From positions 3,907,000 through 3,970,999 of the forward strand of contig JABAKD010000029.1 in the NCBI GenBank assembly GCA_012845835.1: DNA of 64,000 nucleotides, given 5' to 3'. Positions 31,028-42,029 of this stretch are shown here, in pieces (the first letter of the stretch is position 1; each line of letters opens with the position of its first letter). The notes under the pieces are model-generated. The model saw nothing but the letters and a program-made list of their open reading frames with translations, was not told the DNA's origin and made no database searches. The position numbers and the translations under genes are program-made. Source of the DNA: Undaria pinnatifida. Lineage: Eukaryota > Sar > Phaeophyceae > Laminariales > Alariaceae.

Positions 31028-31365
31028 ATTGACGGAGGGAGGGAGGGAGGGAAGGAGGGAGGGAGGGAGGCAGGGAGGGAGGGAGGGAGGGAGGGAGGGA
31101 GGGAGGGAGGGAGGGAGGTAGGGAGGGAGGGAGGGAGGGAGGGAGGGACGGAGGGAGGGAGGGAGGGAGGGAGGGAGGGAGGGAGGGAGGGAGGGAGGGA
31201 GGGAGGGAGGGAGGGAGGGAGGGAGGGAGGGAGGGAGGGAGGGAGGGAGGGAGGGAGGGAGGGAGGGAGGGAGGGAGGGAGGGAGGGAGGGAGGGAGGGA
31301 GGGGGGGAGGGAGGGAGGGAGGGAGGGAGGGAGGGAGGGAGGGAGGGAGGGAGGGAGGGAAGGAG
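31028..31365 (+). repeat. (GGGA)n microsatellite, about 340 bp
   Basis: Roughly 85 tetranucleotide units with few interruptions. Strongly G-rich with G-quadruplex potential. Long Gly-Arg-Glu (+) and Ser-Leu-Pro-Pro (-) frames are artefacts. Confidence 0.95.
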
Positions 31366-31379
31366 AGACTCAGAGAGAA

Positions 31380-31904
31380 AACGAGATAATAACATACATA
31401 CCACAAAAACGATAATTGTTGGCATTTAAGAAATCGATGTTGACGACGTGGTGGCTACTTTGGTGGCTTGGCCATTGATGAACACATCGGGCAATCCAGA
31501 AATTGATGTTGATGATTCGATGACGACGTCTGGTTTCTTGGTTATTGATCTGGCATTGATACTTGATGATCGACGACGCGCCTACTATTCACGAAATTAA
31601 TATTTGCTGATAAATGCGATGATATATCTATATATTTATAAAATTGGTGATGGACAATTCTGACTTGTATTTTATTTTTAAATAATTGTTTGGTTTATTG
31701 ATGACAGTTTTATGTTTCATGACATGTCGAGCATTCGAGAAATTGATGTTTGATGATGTGTGATGACACGATTTTTTTGTTGGCTTGACAACTTGAAGAT
31801 TAATGTTCAATTGATTGTTCGTTATCGTTGTTCGTTAATAATTGGTCATTGACGATCGATAACCGACGACTTCTGACTGACTACCGACGATTGGACGACC
31901 GACG
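31380..31904. other. GATGAT-rich AT spacer
   Basis: Loosely repeated GAAATTGATGTTGATGATTCG-like words that grade into the pure (GAT)n array. No gene. Confidence 0.5.
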
Positions 31905-32078
<174 letters not shown>

Positions 32079-32379
32079 CGTTTGATGACACCGACCACCG
32101 ACAGTCGTGCCGTCGGAAACTTTCATCAAGCTTGCTTAAGAAAGATGCCATCGAGATCAAGCTTGGGGACGGTAAGACAGCTTGGAGGCTTGGGTCACAC
32201 TACAGAGAACCTTTTCAGAGTAATCTGAGGACGAAGGCAAGCAATAAAAAAGAAGAGCGTTGACATCCGACAACGCCGATGGTAACCAACTAAACATTTA
32301 ACGCGTGGATGTCGCTCTCAAAAATAAGAGCAAAAGTGCTCACCACCGTTGGAGATCCCGATATATATACAGTAGGTGG

Positions 32380-32560
32380 CCCTATTTAGTGCGGGTATGT
32401 GTCACGAAAAATTACCCGCACTATACCGGGCACCTCGCACTATATAAAAACCGGCCACTATAGAGGGGTCTATATTGTGCCAAACGATTTCACCCGCACA
32501 ATATTGGACACCCGCACTATACCGGGCACCCGCACTATATAGGGACACCTAATGTATGTA
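32380..32560 (+). repeat. Degenerate CCCGCACTATA repeat
   Basis: Five or six loose copies of CACCCGCACTATACCGGG with CCAAACGATTTCACCCGCAC between. Related wording (ACCGCATTATACCGGGATAC) recurs at 48.5-49.1 kb. Confidence 0.6.
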
Positions 32561-32614
32561 GTTCGTTTCCCTGTTCCGACCATCCATTTTTGTTTTTTTA
32601 ATGTCTTGAAGGCT

Positions 32615-32857
32615 GATTCTACAATTTTAGCCCCCCCCCCGAAACCAGCGATTTTCTCCAACGAATGTGTCGTATGGCTGCTCGACATGAGGAAAATGGT
32701 GATGAAAAAAACATATCTTCACGGCTTTGCTTGCTTGAAAGGGGGGTGGAAAAAAGGGACACCGTAAATCAGGAGGTGCGGCCTGGGGCTGGTTTTTAAA
32801 ACCGGCGATTTTCGTCAAAGAAAAGCTGAGGGGGGCTATAGACCGCAGAACGACTCA
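32615..32857 (+). mobile_element. MITE-like element, family 2
   Basis: TTCTACAATTTTAGCCCCCC, GCGATTTTCTCCAACGAATG ... GGCGATTTTCGTCAAAGAAA, G run, CAGAACGACTC. Full length, somewhat diverged. Confidence 0.75.
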
Positions 32858-33249
32858 GAAATACACAGTGTGTTTTCAGGGGGGTTGCCCAGTACATTAA
32901 GGTGGCCTCTGAGTGAAAGGTGGTATCCCGATACACAAACAAGGCGGTCGAAATCGCTTGGCGCGACTGACTGGGGAATTGCACTCGTTTACACCTCCAT
33001 TGTGACCTGGAACGAACAACGTGGGCTCTTATCCCTACAAGGTGGGCATCATGAGGCTGCTCTCTGCTGGGGCACACCACCCACCCCCCCTTCCTCATGG
33101 GCAAGCTTAGTGTTTCACCTCTGTGACTGTAGTATGTTGAACGCGTTATTGGACGTCACCACCACCCTGTGTGCTGCGATGACTAAAATACAAAAATAAT
33201 CTTTGGCCGTTCACGTTCTTGCTTCTTTCCCGCACCTAGAAGCTCTGTT

Positions 33250-33612
33250 CCATCACTCCCGCGATCCTTGCCAAGGCTACGGTGGGGGGGGGGGAAACCC
33301 CAATTTTCACCCCCGGATTTCCATCACTCGCCCGATCCTTGCCAAGGCCACGGTGGGGGGGGGGGAAACCCAATTTCCACCCCCGGGTTTCCATCACTCG
33401 CCCGATCCTTGCCAAGGCTACGGTGGGGAGGGGGGAACCCCAATTTCCACCCCCGGATTTCCATCACTCGCCCGATCCTTACCAAGGCCACGGTGGGGTG
33501 GGGGGAAACCCAATTTCCACCCCCGGGTTTCCATCACTCGCCCGATCCTTGCCAAGGCTACGGTGGGGGGGGGGAACCCAATTTCCACCCCCGGGTTTCC
33601 ATCACTCGCGCG
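33250..33612 (+). repeat. 70-bp minisatellite, five units
   Basis: Units (GATCC at about 33263, 33334, 33404, 33474, 33544) contain CCATCACTCGCCCGATCCTT, GCCAAGGCTACGGTGG, a G run, CCCAATTTCCACCCCCGG. The last unit runs into the palindrome TCACTCGCGCGAGTGA. A further half unit (CCGATCCTTGCCAAG) is near 33800. Frames over it are artefacts. Confidence 0.9.
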
Positions 33613-33790
33613 AGTGACTCTTTGCCTCACTGACAAAAAAACATTGAATTCGGCGGGTTTCTTTTGTTGTTGCAGCGTAGCTCAAAAACAGTCCCCTTTT
33701 CGTACTAATACCTCGAGACTGTTAAAACAGCACGAAAGCCTGGGATCGGAAGGAACCCAGGTGGGGGATCACTCGCGCGAGTGACACCGA
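33602..33790. repeat. Two copies of the TCACTCGCGCGAGTGA palindrome
   Basis: Perfect 16-bp palindromes at about 33604-33619 and 33769-33784 bracket a 150-bp segment just after the 70-bp array. The third copy in the window is at 17297-17312. Confidence 0.7.
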
Positions 33791-33799
33791 GCCGCGCTG

Positions 33800-35190
33800 C
33801 CCCGATCCTTGCCAAGATCGCATGATGCTGTTCTTACGGTATACCTGGTATTAATGTCCCGGCAAAAAGCTTCTATGTTGATAATAATATGTTGTTGTTG
33901 TGGAAGAAACGCGCGCACCCCGAGCGCCCCAAGTGTTGTCCAGCAGATATCGTCCCTCGAGCTTGAAAACTAAAACGCGGCGTCTTAACTTAATGGTAAG
34001 TGTATGTCTCCCATTGATAAAAAGGCGTGTATCATATTTTATGCAACTTACTTATTGTTAGATTGAAAAACGGAGCGCAGACTGGATGGCAAAAGGCGGC
34101 ACGAAAAAAGAATACTTATTACATGGAAACCGAAACGGAACAACTGGATGGAGTCCCCCCCCCCTGTGCTTTTTGACATGTGGCAGAGTCTTCATTCAGC
34201 GGTTTCAGCTTCAAACTGTTCAAAATAAACTATTAGTAATATTATAAGCATAGTCTACGCACGCAAAAAAACTGAGGTTGAAAAATGAAACGTTGTATAA
34301 ACTTACTTATAGACTAGTCTTTGTGTACATAATGTATGTGCTCTCTTGTTATTAGTACAGCAAAATAATATCTAGAGTAGAACGCACAGCACAATCCACA
34401 CTGTCGCAGCAGCGGTGTGCTCGTACACACGATGGAACCAACAGCAACTCAATCATCTACGGCGCCACACCCAGTGCAGCTATAGAGCGGGACCAGTACT
34501 AATTCCTCTTTTTCCGCGGTTCAAGCAGGTCTACCGACGAACAGGCCAATTCCTGCTTCCTCCGCAATGCGCACAATAAGTCTACCGACGAACGCGGGTC
34601 AATCCCTGCCTCCACAATTTATACAAACACACCACAGGCCCAGTACCTGCCTCTGCGCTACCACGTGAAAACTTTTCCGGCCTATTATCTTATGCTAGAC
34701 AATACCGGCGAACAGGCCGCAATCAATCAATGCCTGCCTCCATGAATCATATACGAACTGTATACAGGTCTACACCAAAAACATAACGGGCACACCTGAA
34801 ACTACCTGCCTCCGCGATACGAACACATCCACCGAGACGAAGAGGTGGCCAATCAGCGGCTGCCTTCCCGAGCCACAAAACGCATTGCCATTGAAATGCT
34901 GCTTGCTGTACATGTTTGCCATCAAAAGGCAAAATGCAAGCATGTACGTACGGTTTTGTATTCTACAAAAAAGCACTCTCACAGAAAAAAGTAGAGCGCA
35001 ACCATGAAACATCCGAGGAGCCACAAACATATTCCAACTAACACTTGCGCCTGCCTCTCCGCAACTCGTACCAGAGGTAAGTATTTAGCCAACAGCCCTA
35101 CCTGCCTAAAGAGATAGAAACAGGCCAGTGCCTGCCCTCGCGGTAGGACAACATTATTATAACTAGTACTTGGAATTACTCGTAGCACTC
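33800..35190. other. Stretch with no gene; degenerate CCTGCCTCCGC repeat in its right part
   Basis: 33800-34510 shows nothing recognisable. From about 34520 to 35140 CCTGCCTCCGC-like words recur every 50-90 bp with ACGAACAGGCCAAT or close forms, a worn tandem repeat. Confidence 0.5.
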
Positions 35191-35258
35191 TGTCCGGAAA
35201 TATAACAACATTTTTGTTCATCGTTATTGAAATAAAACGTTGCTTATATTCACGGACG
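35191..35258. mobile_element. Very short MITE-like element, family 4
   Basis: 68 bp, TGTCCGGAAATATAACAACA ... CGTTGCTTATATTCACGGACG. Ends match the 3291 copy. Confidence 0.6.
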
Positions 35259-35391
35259 TATTGGTAGTGTACTTTGGGGCACAAACTACTTGAAATTAGT
35301 GCGCTTCAGAGCGAGGGAAAAAAAAAAAAAAAAGCATGAAAAAAAAAAAGTGTGGGACGTTTACTTCGACGCGGCGGGCTGCCTTGGATGT

Positions 35392-35612
35392 TGTATTGGT
35401 GGAACAGTTCGTCTCCAATCAAGTACGAATCTTGGGATCATAAAAAACATCGTGCGCGTCTGGGCTCTCTTCTTTCTACCCCCTTTTTCATGCGTTTTAG
35501 TTATTGGTGGAAGAGTTCGTCTCCAATCAAGTACGAATCTTGGGATCATAAAAAACATCGTGCGCGTCTGTGGGCTCTCTTCTTTCTACCCCCTTTTTCA
35601 TGCGTTTTAGTT
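35392..35612 (+). repeat. 111-bp tandem duplication
   Basis: Two near-identical units (GTTCGTCTCCAATCAAGTAC, ATCTTGGGATCATAAAAAAC, TTTCATGCGTTTTAGT). Confidence 0.9.
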
Positions 35613-35628
35613 GCACTCTTCTCTTCCT

Positions 35629-35679
35629 TGCGCGAGCGTAGCGGGCGGCGTCAGCCGCCCGCGGAGCGGAGCCCTTGTA
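35629..35679. repeat. GC-rich dispersed hairpin repeat, copy 2
   Basis: GCGGGCGGCGTCAGCCGCCCGC stem region, tail GAGCCCTTGTAG; second copy of the hairpin at 1299. Confidence 0.7.
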
Positions 35680-36401
35680 GATAAGCACAGCAATTCGTCA
35701 CCCTGGTACATGTCTTTAATGCCTATACTTTGATCAAGTTCCATTGATTGGGCAAAGGGTAAGAACGGCTGCAGCCCATTTTTTTTTGGGGGGGGGCCAA
35801 ACTACTTGGGTTGGACCTCTCTTACACTAGCGTGTGTCGTTTTTTTCTCCAGCTGCTGCTGCTGTAAAATGGTTTTACACTGATAGGTAGGGCCAGCACG
35901 CGGGGTTAACTTAGTCATATATTGATAGAGAGAGAGGATACTTATCCCTTGCACGATCTTACTTCGACGACACTAACTTCAAGTACTTTCCCCCACTCCT
36001 GAAAAAAAAAACTTGCGCGTACAACAAGTAGTTCTAATAATAAAGGGGTTAATAGATATAGATAGCGACATCGCGATCCTCCTGAAACCGGACAAAGCTC
36101 GCGAAACGCTTACCAACACGACCATCCACCGCAACTCGCAGCCAGAGGGGAAAAAAAAAACAAAAAAGATCAAAACGATGGCGATATCCCTGTCATCCAG
36201 AACCAGAGAAGATGAGGCCTAATTCGCCCCGTGTAGCACTACGAAAAAGTATCCTACCAAAGGCACATATAGATTACCAGGTATGTGATAAGCCTTAATT
36301 TCGTATGGACTGGTAGGCGTTTCTACCTCTTGTCCTTGTTACCGGGTTTCTTGCGCGGCGTGGCTAGTCGTTTTTCACAGGAGTGTTGTCTCCCTTTTCA
36401 A
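35680..36401. other. Stretch with no supported gene
   Basis: Contains one unit of the dispersed CGTCCAGAACC repeat (about 36060-36210). Nothing else. Confidence 0.5.
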
Positions 36402-36512
36402 CTATTACGGGGGACCCTAGTAAAAAGGACCTACGGTGGTCACAAAAACCTATATATTAATCTATTTTTACTAACAATATTTGGTCCTATTTACTGTCGT
36501 CCTCCGTAATAG
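36402..36512 (+). mobile_element. MITE-like element, family 3
   Basis: CTATTACGGGGGACCCTAGT ... TTTACTGTCGTCCTCCGTAATAG. Best-kept copy, with 8-bp outer ends CTATTACG / CGTAATAG. Confidence 0.8.
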
Positions 36513-36639
36513 CGAACCACCCCTCCCTTCCCCCCCCCCCTCTCCCCCCCGAAGAAAGAAGCTTGCATTACAAATGTTACAGTACTTGTTATCAAGTGTT
36601 GTGCCCCGAAAAACGTGTGTGTGCAGTAGTACTGGAAGG

Positions 36640-37310
36640 GATAACGGAGAGATATATCGCGCGGTCGTCCGGGAAAAAAAAAAGACGGACACAGGGCGAA
36701 AACGCCGCCGAAAAAAACAGCGCAACTCCCAACAGACAGTAAAAACACAATGTCGAGATTTCGATATTTCGATCACCCCAACATAACTAGAGCCACTGCA
36801 ACTGCCCCCCCCCCCCCCCCCCCTCCCTCCCCCCCCCCTGTTCCGGAGCCACCACGCGGAGGGATCCTTTCGTTGACGAACGACGAACCAATTGTCGATA
36901 TCACGATCGTCCAGACCCGAACACAGCAAAAAAAAGGGCGAAACAGAGCCATCGCAAATCCCATCCCAGACTGTAAAAACAATGAATGTCGATATCTTTC
37001 GATCGCCCAGAATAACCAGAGCCCAGCACAACTGCACCCCCCCCCCTCCCCCCCGCCCCCCCCCCTCGCCCCCCCCCATCTCGGAGCCACCACAGAAGGG
37101 TTCGTTGAGGAAAGACGAACCAGCATGGCGATGTGACACGACTGTCCATACCCGAACAAGGCAAAAAAACGACAACAAAAAAACAGAGCCATCGCAACTC
37201 CCATTGTGCACAGCAGACCGGGTTCTAAAAAATTTACTTGTCGTCATCGGTACCCCCGGTCACCCTCATCTACTAGAGTCAGAGAAACCGAATTCCCCCC
37301 CCCCACCCGA
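36640..37310 (+). repeat. Dispersed CGATCGTCCAGAACCGG repeat, three loose units
   Basis: Each unit has GTCGATATC-CGATCGTCCAGA-CC, AACAGGGC-AAAA-CG, GAGCCA-CGCAACTCC and a C run. The same unit forms the 49.5-50.8 kb array. Minus-strand frames with SGGSCGG-like text are artefacts. Confidence 0.7.
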
Positions 37311-37371
37311 TTGGGTTTGTTAACGCTTTTGTCACAACAAAAAATATCCTACTACTACACACACATATTAA

Positions 37372-38600
37372 AATAATGAAAATACACTCCAGCTGTGAGA
37401 TCGAATTTTATGTCGAAACTCATCTTTGCAACCTGTGTGTGATACTCCGATCGCGCGTATTACGGGTTGTGTGTCCTCGTGAAGGATATAGCTCGGCGAC
37501 TCCCCTTGCAACTACAGTGTAGCTATCAGGGTCAACATGGTGATCTTCGTCAGTCTGTGCGCGGAAACTATGAAACCCGTTTCTGAGGGGGACAGAATCT
37601 GACAGCTGTGGAAGGAAAGGCATCAGTTTATCAAGTGAATCCTGTAAGTCGAACAACCGGTGAGGGGAGGGCGGAGTTGTTAAGGACGTGGGGGCCTGGT
37701 TTTGATCAAATAGGAGCGGGGGTGGGGAGGGGGGGGGGGGGAGGGGGGGGGCAGCTCAATTTGTGCGTGGAAACTAGAAAAATCCTTTAAGGGGATAAAT
37801 CTGACGGTTTTGGAAAGAATGCACCAGTTAATGACGTATATCCTGTAAGTCGTACAACCAGTGAGTAGAGGGCGGAGTTTTCGAGGGGGTGGGGGTGGAC
37901 AGGTGGGGGGGGGGGGGGAGAGGTGGGGGGGGGGGGGGCGGGGGCGAAAGGGCGTTAGGTCGCATAGATGTAGGGATTTGCTATACGCGTGGTGCTAGGT
38001 CTAGGCGATGGTGCGGGTAGTGGGGAAGGAGGGGGCGTTCGGGGCGGAGGGGGGGGTGGGAACTGCAGCAGCGGCATGGATGGCTCTAGAAACACAATGA
38101 GGTGATATCCAGTGCTTATTACTCTGGCGGATTTCGATATTAGGTGCGGCGTTTGAGCAAGAAAGAGCGAGAATGGAGGGGGGGCGGGGGCGGGGGGGGG
38201 GGGGGGGGGAGGGTTTTCAAGAGGTTTAGGTCACATATAATATTAAAATACACTCCAGCTGTGAGATCAAAGATTTGGTCAAAACTCATCTTTGCAAGAT
38301 TGTGTGTGATCCTCCGATCGCGCGTATTAATCATATCTGTAGGGACTTGCTATACGCGTGGTGCTAGGTCTAGGCGATCGTGCGGGTGGTGGGGAAGGAG
38401 GGGACGTTGAAGGGGGGGGGGGGGGGGATGAAAGCTACGTCATGGATGGCTAGAAAGATAATGATGTGTTATCAATTGCGTAGAATTGTTTATTACTCTG
38501 GCCGATTTCGATTGTAGGTGGGGCGTTTGAAAAAACTGGGCGGGGACAAAAAAATGGAGGGGGGGTGGCGGGGGGGAGGAGGGCGGAAATGAGTTAGAGC
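37372..38600 (+). repeat. Modular foldback-family copy, one arm length
   Basis: Same module order as the left arm of the palindrome. Module 1 (ACACTCCAGCTGTGAGATCG ... GAATCCTGTAAGTCG), G run, module 2 (GGAAACTAGAAAAATCC ... AAGTCGTACAACCAG), G run, module 3 (TACGCGTGGTGCTAGGTCTA ... GGGGCGTTTGA) twice, with a second short module 1 between. Minus-strand peptide MSFDQIFDLTAGVYF at 38270-38303. Confidence 0.85.
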
Positions 38601-39065
38601 CACGTACTTCGTTAGTCATATTTCGCTTGGCATAGGTTGGGAGGCGATCATGCAGACGGTAAGTACGAAATACCCTACGTAATAGGTTGGTAGTGTGGTT
38701 TACCGCGATTCTAACATATCTACCTGTACTTCCTTTTCACATTATTATTGTCTCAAATGTACGATTTTACGCCCATGATTTTTACCGTGCCGATGTGGGG
38801 CTCTGAGGTCGCCAATTCTAAGACAGAGATACATCTTACAAAAACAGCGAGCGAGGTGACGTGGGCATGCGATGTCACCACTATTGAACGCGAGGGTGAC
38901 TTTACTTTGTTAGACATATGCTACTGCGTTTGGTAGAGGTTGTCAGGCGATCATGCAAACAGCCGGAGGCACGAGATACCCTGCGTAATAGGTTGGTAGT
39001 GTGGTCTACCGCAGTGTTAACATATCAGTCTGTACTTCTTTTTCCCATTAATATTATCTAGTGAC
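38600..39065 (+). repeat. Two tandem ~300-bp units shared with the palindrome loop
   Basis: Both units have GGCGATCATGCA, CGAAATACCCTACG or a close form, TAATAGGTTGGTAGTGTGG and CTGTACTTC-TTTTC. CTTCGTTAGTCATATTTCGC...GGTTGGGAGGCGATCATGCA also occurs at about 43978-44030 in the palindrome loop. Confidence 0.75.
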
Positions 39066-39730
39066 GATTATACGCCCTGTTTTCTCCCCACTGTCGTCGA
39101 AGATGTTGTGGTCCTGTCGATGTCGCGTCCATATATGGTGCTCTTGTTAGTTGTGCTCATGAAAACATGCCCTAGCGTGTAGTAGATGATCGCTGAGTGG
39201 TGTTCCTTTCCTTTACATCAAGCCAGGTCGTATATGTCAACCAACCGCTTGCTTGAAAACGACAAATAAAATTCCTCACACACCTGATACAGAGGAGACA
39301 CGGCCCGAAGATTATTCAGTATACCGACGGTCAGGAACAGGTTATCGAGCAGCGCACTTGATTTCTACTACCGCTCTTCACTCCACCTAAGACACTACGG
39401 GCATGCGTTGGACCCAGTTCGCTGATGCCCAAAACCAATTGCAAAGGAGATGATGTGGTGGGCGAATGCTAAAATGATTCGCGCTGCTGTGATAACCCCG
39501 TCTCTCGTTCTGTTTGTTCCTGCGTTCTTGGTGAACCTGTTATTTGGCAATAAGCAACTTTGACGCATTTTAATTATAAAACTTGAGTAAAGACTATATG
39601 TAGACTATGTGATGTTTCCGACTCGTAGGAACCTCAGTTTGGAACCCAGGATGTATGGGTTCCATCTAGGTTTCGTATGTGGACGTATATGTGGTTTTAG
39701 TGTGTGGATATTCTCATGATTTGAGAGTTT
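39066..39730. other. Stretch with no supported gene
   Basis: Plain sequence; nothing recognised. Confidence 0.5.
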
Positions 39731-40222
39731 GCGTCCGCGTGGTTGTTGCTGCACGTGTATGTTTCGGTTGACGTTCTAGGCTTCGTTATCGTGTTGTTTC
39801 AGAGTGGTGTTTTCGAATACAATTATTTTGTGTCCGCGTGGTTGTTGCTACACGTGTATGTTTTGGTTAATGCTCTAGACTTTGTTATCGTGTTGTTTCA
39901 GAGTAGTGTGTTCGAATACATATTATTTTGTGTCCGCGTGGTGGTTGCTCTACGTGTATGTTTTGGTTGATGTTCTAAACCTAATTATCGTGTTGCCTTA
40001 GAGTGGTGTTTTCGAATAAATATTATTTTGTGTACGCGTGGTGGTTGCTACACGTGCATGTTTTGGTTGATGTTCTAGACTTCGTTATTGCATTGTTTCA
40101 GAGTGGTGTTTTCGAATACATATTATTTTGTGTCCGCGTGATTGTTGCTACACGTCTATTTTTGGTTGATGTTCTAGACTTCGTTATCGTGTTGTTTCAG
40201 AGTGGTGTTTTCGAATACATAT
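39731..40222 (+). repeat. 100-bp minisatellite, five units
   Basis: GTGTCCGCGTGGTTGTTGCT, CACGTGTATGTTTTGGTTGA, TGTTCTAGACTTCGTTATCG, GTTTCAGAGTGGTGTTTTCG at about 39731, 39831, 39931, 40031, 40131. The period is not a multiple of 3. Confidence 0.95.
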
Positions 40223-40727
40223 TGATTTACAGTGGTTGGCGGTGGCTTGTTGCGCATATCTGCAAAACGTATTTTTGTACGTCGAGAAAACTGCTTCGGG
40301 GGGCTAAAAACGAAGTTGCGAGGGACGTTTGGGAATTTCAACGTTCCCTCTCGCGGCTTTCGTCAAGTATGGTTAAATGCATATTTATCCCTGAAGACAA
40401 ACACGCAAAAACCAACCTTAACAACTATGGGCTGTAACGGTACCATAATACACTTATAATACCGTTACTGTTCATAGTTTGACTATGTGTGTATTCAATA
40501 TTTTGCTATACGGTGTGGGTTGAATCCAAATATTGATCGAGGCTAGGGTTGAAACCTTGAAATGAATGTTTGGAAGAAGGTTTTATGAATATATTAGTCT
40601 GCTTGTTGAATACATTGATGTGGACGAAGTAGTAGGTGTTTCATCACTGCGATCGCTGGATCCCGACATGTTTACGGGTGACATGTGATGAGCTGTGGGA
40701 GGTTTAACGCGACATATATTAAAAAAA
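40223..40727. other. Stretch with no supported gene
   Basis: Spacer between the 100-bp array and the next module copy. No conserved frame. Confidence 0.5.
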
Positions 40728-41030
40728 TACACTCCAGCTGTTAAATCGAAGATTTTGTCGTAACTCATCTTCGCAAGCTGTTCGCGATACTCCGGTCGAG
40801 CGTATTTCGGGTTCGGCGACTCCCCTTGCAACTACAATGTAGCTATCAGGGTCAACAGGGTGATGTTAGTCAGTCTGTGCGCGGAAACTATAAAGCTCGT
40901 GGAAGGAAATGCATTAGATTATCAAATTAATCCTGTGAGTGGAATAACCGGTGAGAGAAAGGCGGAGTTTTTTAAAGGGCGTGGGGGCCTGGTTTTGATC
41001 TAGAGGGAGTTCTTATCTGGGTGGAGGCAT
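40728..41030 (+). repeat. Foldback-family module 1, shortened
   Basis: ACACTCCAGCTGTTAAATCG ... CTACAATGTAGCTATCAGGG ... GGCGTGGGGGCCTGG, with an internal loss after GGTTCGGCG. Minus-strand peptide YARPEYREQLAKMSYDKIF. Poly-G follows at 41080-41150. Confidence 0.75.
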
Positions 41031-41498
41031 GTGGCATATTTCTGTTTAATCGGTTAGTGGGGAAAAAAAAAGGGGGAGGAGTGGGACAAAAGGAGGGGGG
41101 GGGGGGGAGGGGGAAAATGGGGGGGGAAAGGCGGGGGGGGGGGAAGGGTGGAAGCGGGTTTTTCCTCGCCCCCTTGGGTTGCTTGCTTTTATCGTTTTTA
41201 TGTACCTGTTCCGAAACGTCTCACAATTGAACGACTTTATCAGCCTTTGAAGCATCTCAATTTGTATAATATATAAAACCACTTTTCATACGTCACGATA
41301 GTATATCCGTGAAGGACTCGAACAAATTTCAAGGGGGGCATAAAAAAGCATACCCGGGTGGGTCGAAATCTACTGAGAGCCGACGTGTTCAGACGAGCCT
41401 ACTTGCGTAAGTTGCCGTCAACCACCCAAATTTCTCGGGTCAATCAGGCTACCACGTGGGGCCGTCTCTGAGCGCTTGATATATTAAAAAAATTAATA

Positions 41499-41995
41499 TA
41501 CACTCCAGCTGTGAGATCGAAGATTTTGCCGAAACTCATATTTGCAAGCTGTGTGTGATACTCCGATCGCGCGTATTTCGGGTTGTGTATCCTCATTAAG
41601 GATATAGGTCGGCGACTCAACTTGCAACTACAGTGTAGCTATCAGGGTCAACAGGGTGATTTTAGTCAGTTTGTGCGCGGAACCTATTGAACCCGTTTCT
41701 GAGGGGAACAAAATCTGACAGCTGTGGAAGGAAATGCATCAGTTCATCAATTGAATCCTGTAAGTCGAATAACCGGTGAGGGGAGGGCGGAGTTGTTAAG
41801 GACGTGGGGGCCTGGTTTTGATCAAATAGGAGCGGGGATGTAGGGGGGGGGGGAGGGGGGGGAGGACTGGTGGGGCAGCTTAATTTGTGCGTGGAAACTA
41901 GAAAAATCCTTTAAGGGGATAAATCTGATGGTTTCGGAAAGAATGCACCAGTTTATCATGGGGGGGGGGCGGGGGGCGGGACGGGCGGGACAGCT
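41499..41995 (+). repeat. Foldback-family modules 1 and 2
   Basis: ACACTCCAGCTGTGAGATCG ... AAATCTGACAGCTGTGG ... GGTGAGGGGAGGGCGGAG, G run, then module 2 (GTGCGTGGAAACTAGAAAAA). Lies directly before the palindrome in the same orientation as its left arm. Confidence 0.8.
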
Positions 41996-42029
41996 CGATC
42001 TACACACATATATATCAGGTACACATATG

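Noticed and set aside
30831-31429. Long Ser-Leu-Pro-Pro and Gly-Arg-Glu-Gly reading frames
   Set aside because: They are translations of the (GGGA)n array on both strands, with no non-repeat domain.
33250-33612. CRISPR-like regular array
   Set aside because: No repeat/spacer alternation; the whole 70-bp unit is repeated. The 75-, 100- and 138-bp arrays also lack spacers.
33203-33784. 193-residue Pro/Gly/His-rich frame with regular repeats
   Set aside because: The period is a 70-bp minisatellite, not a multiple of 3, and several frames are open at once, so openness is a base-composition effect.
36471-37247. 258-residue minus-strand frame
   Set aside because: It runs across three units of the dispersed CGTCCAGAACC repeat and a MITE end; residues are repeat translation.
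40003-40437. 144-residue frame with repeated LDFVIVLFQSGVFEY
   Set aside because: It follows the 100-bp minisatellite, stays open through unit length changes, and has no other support.
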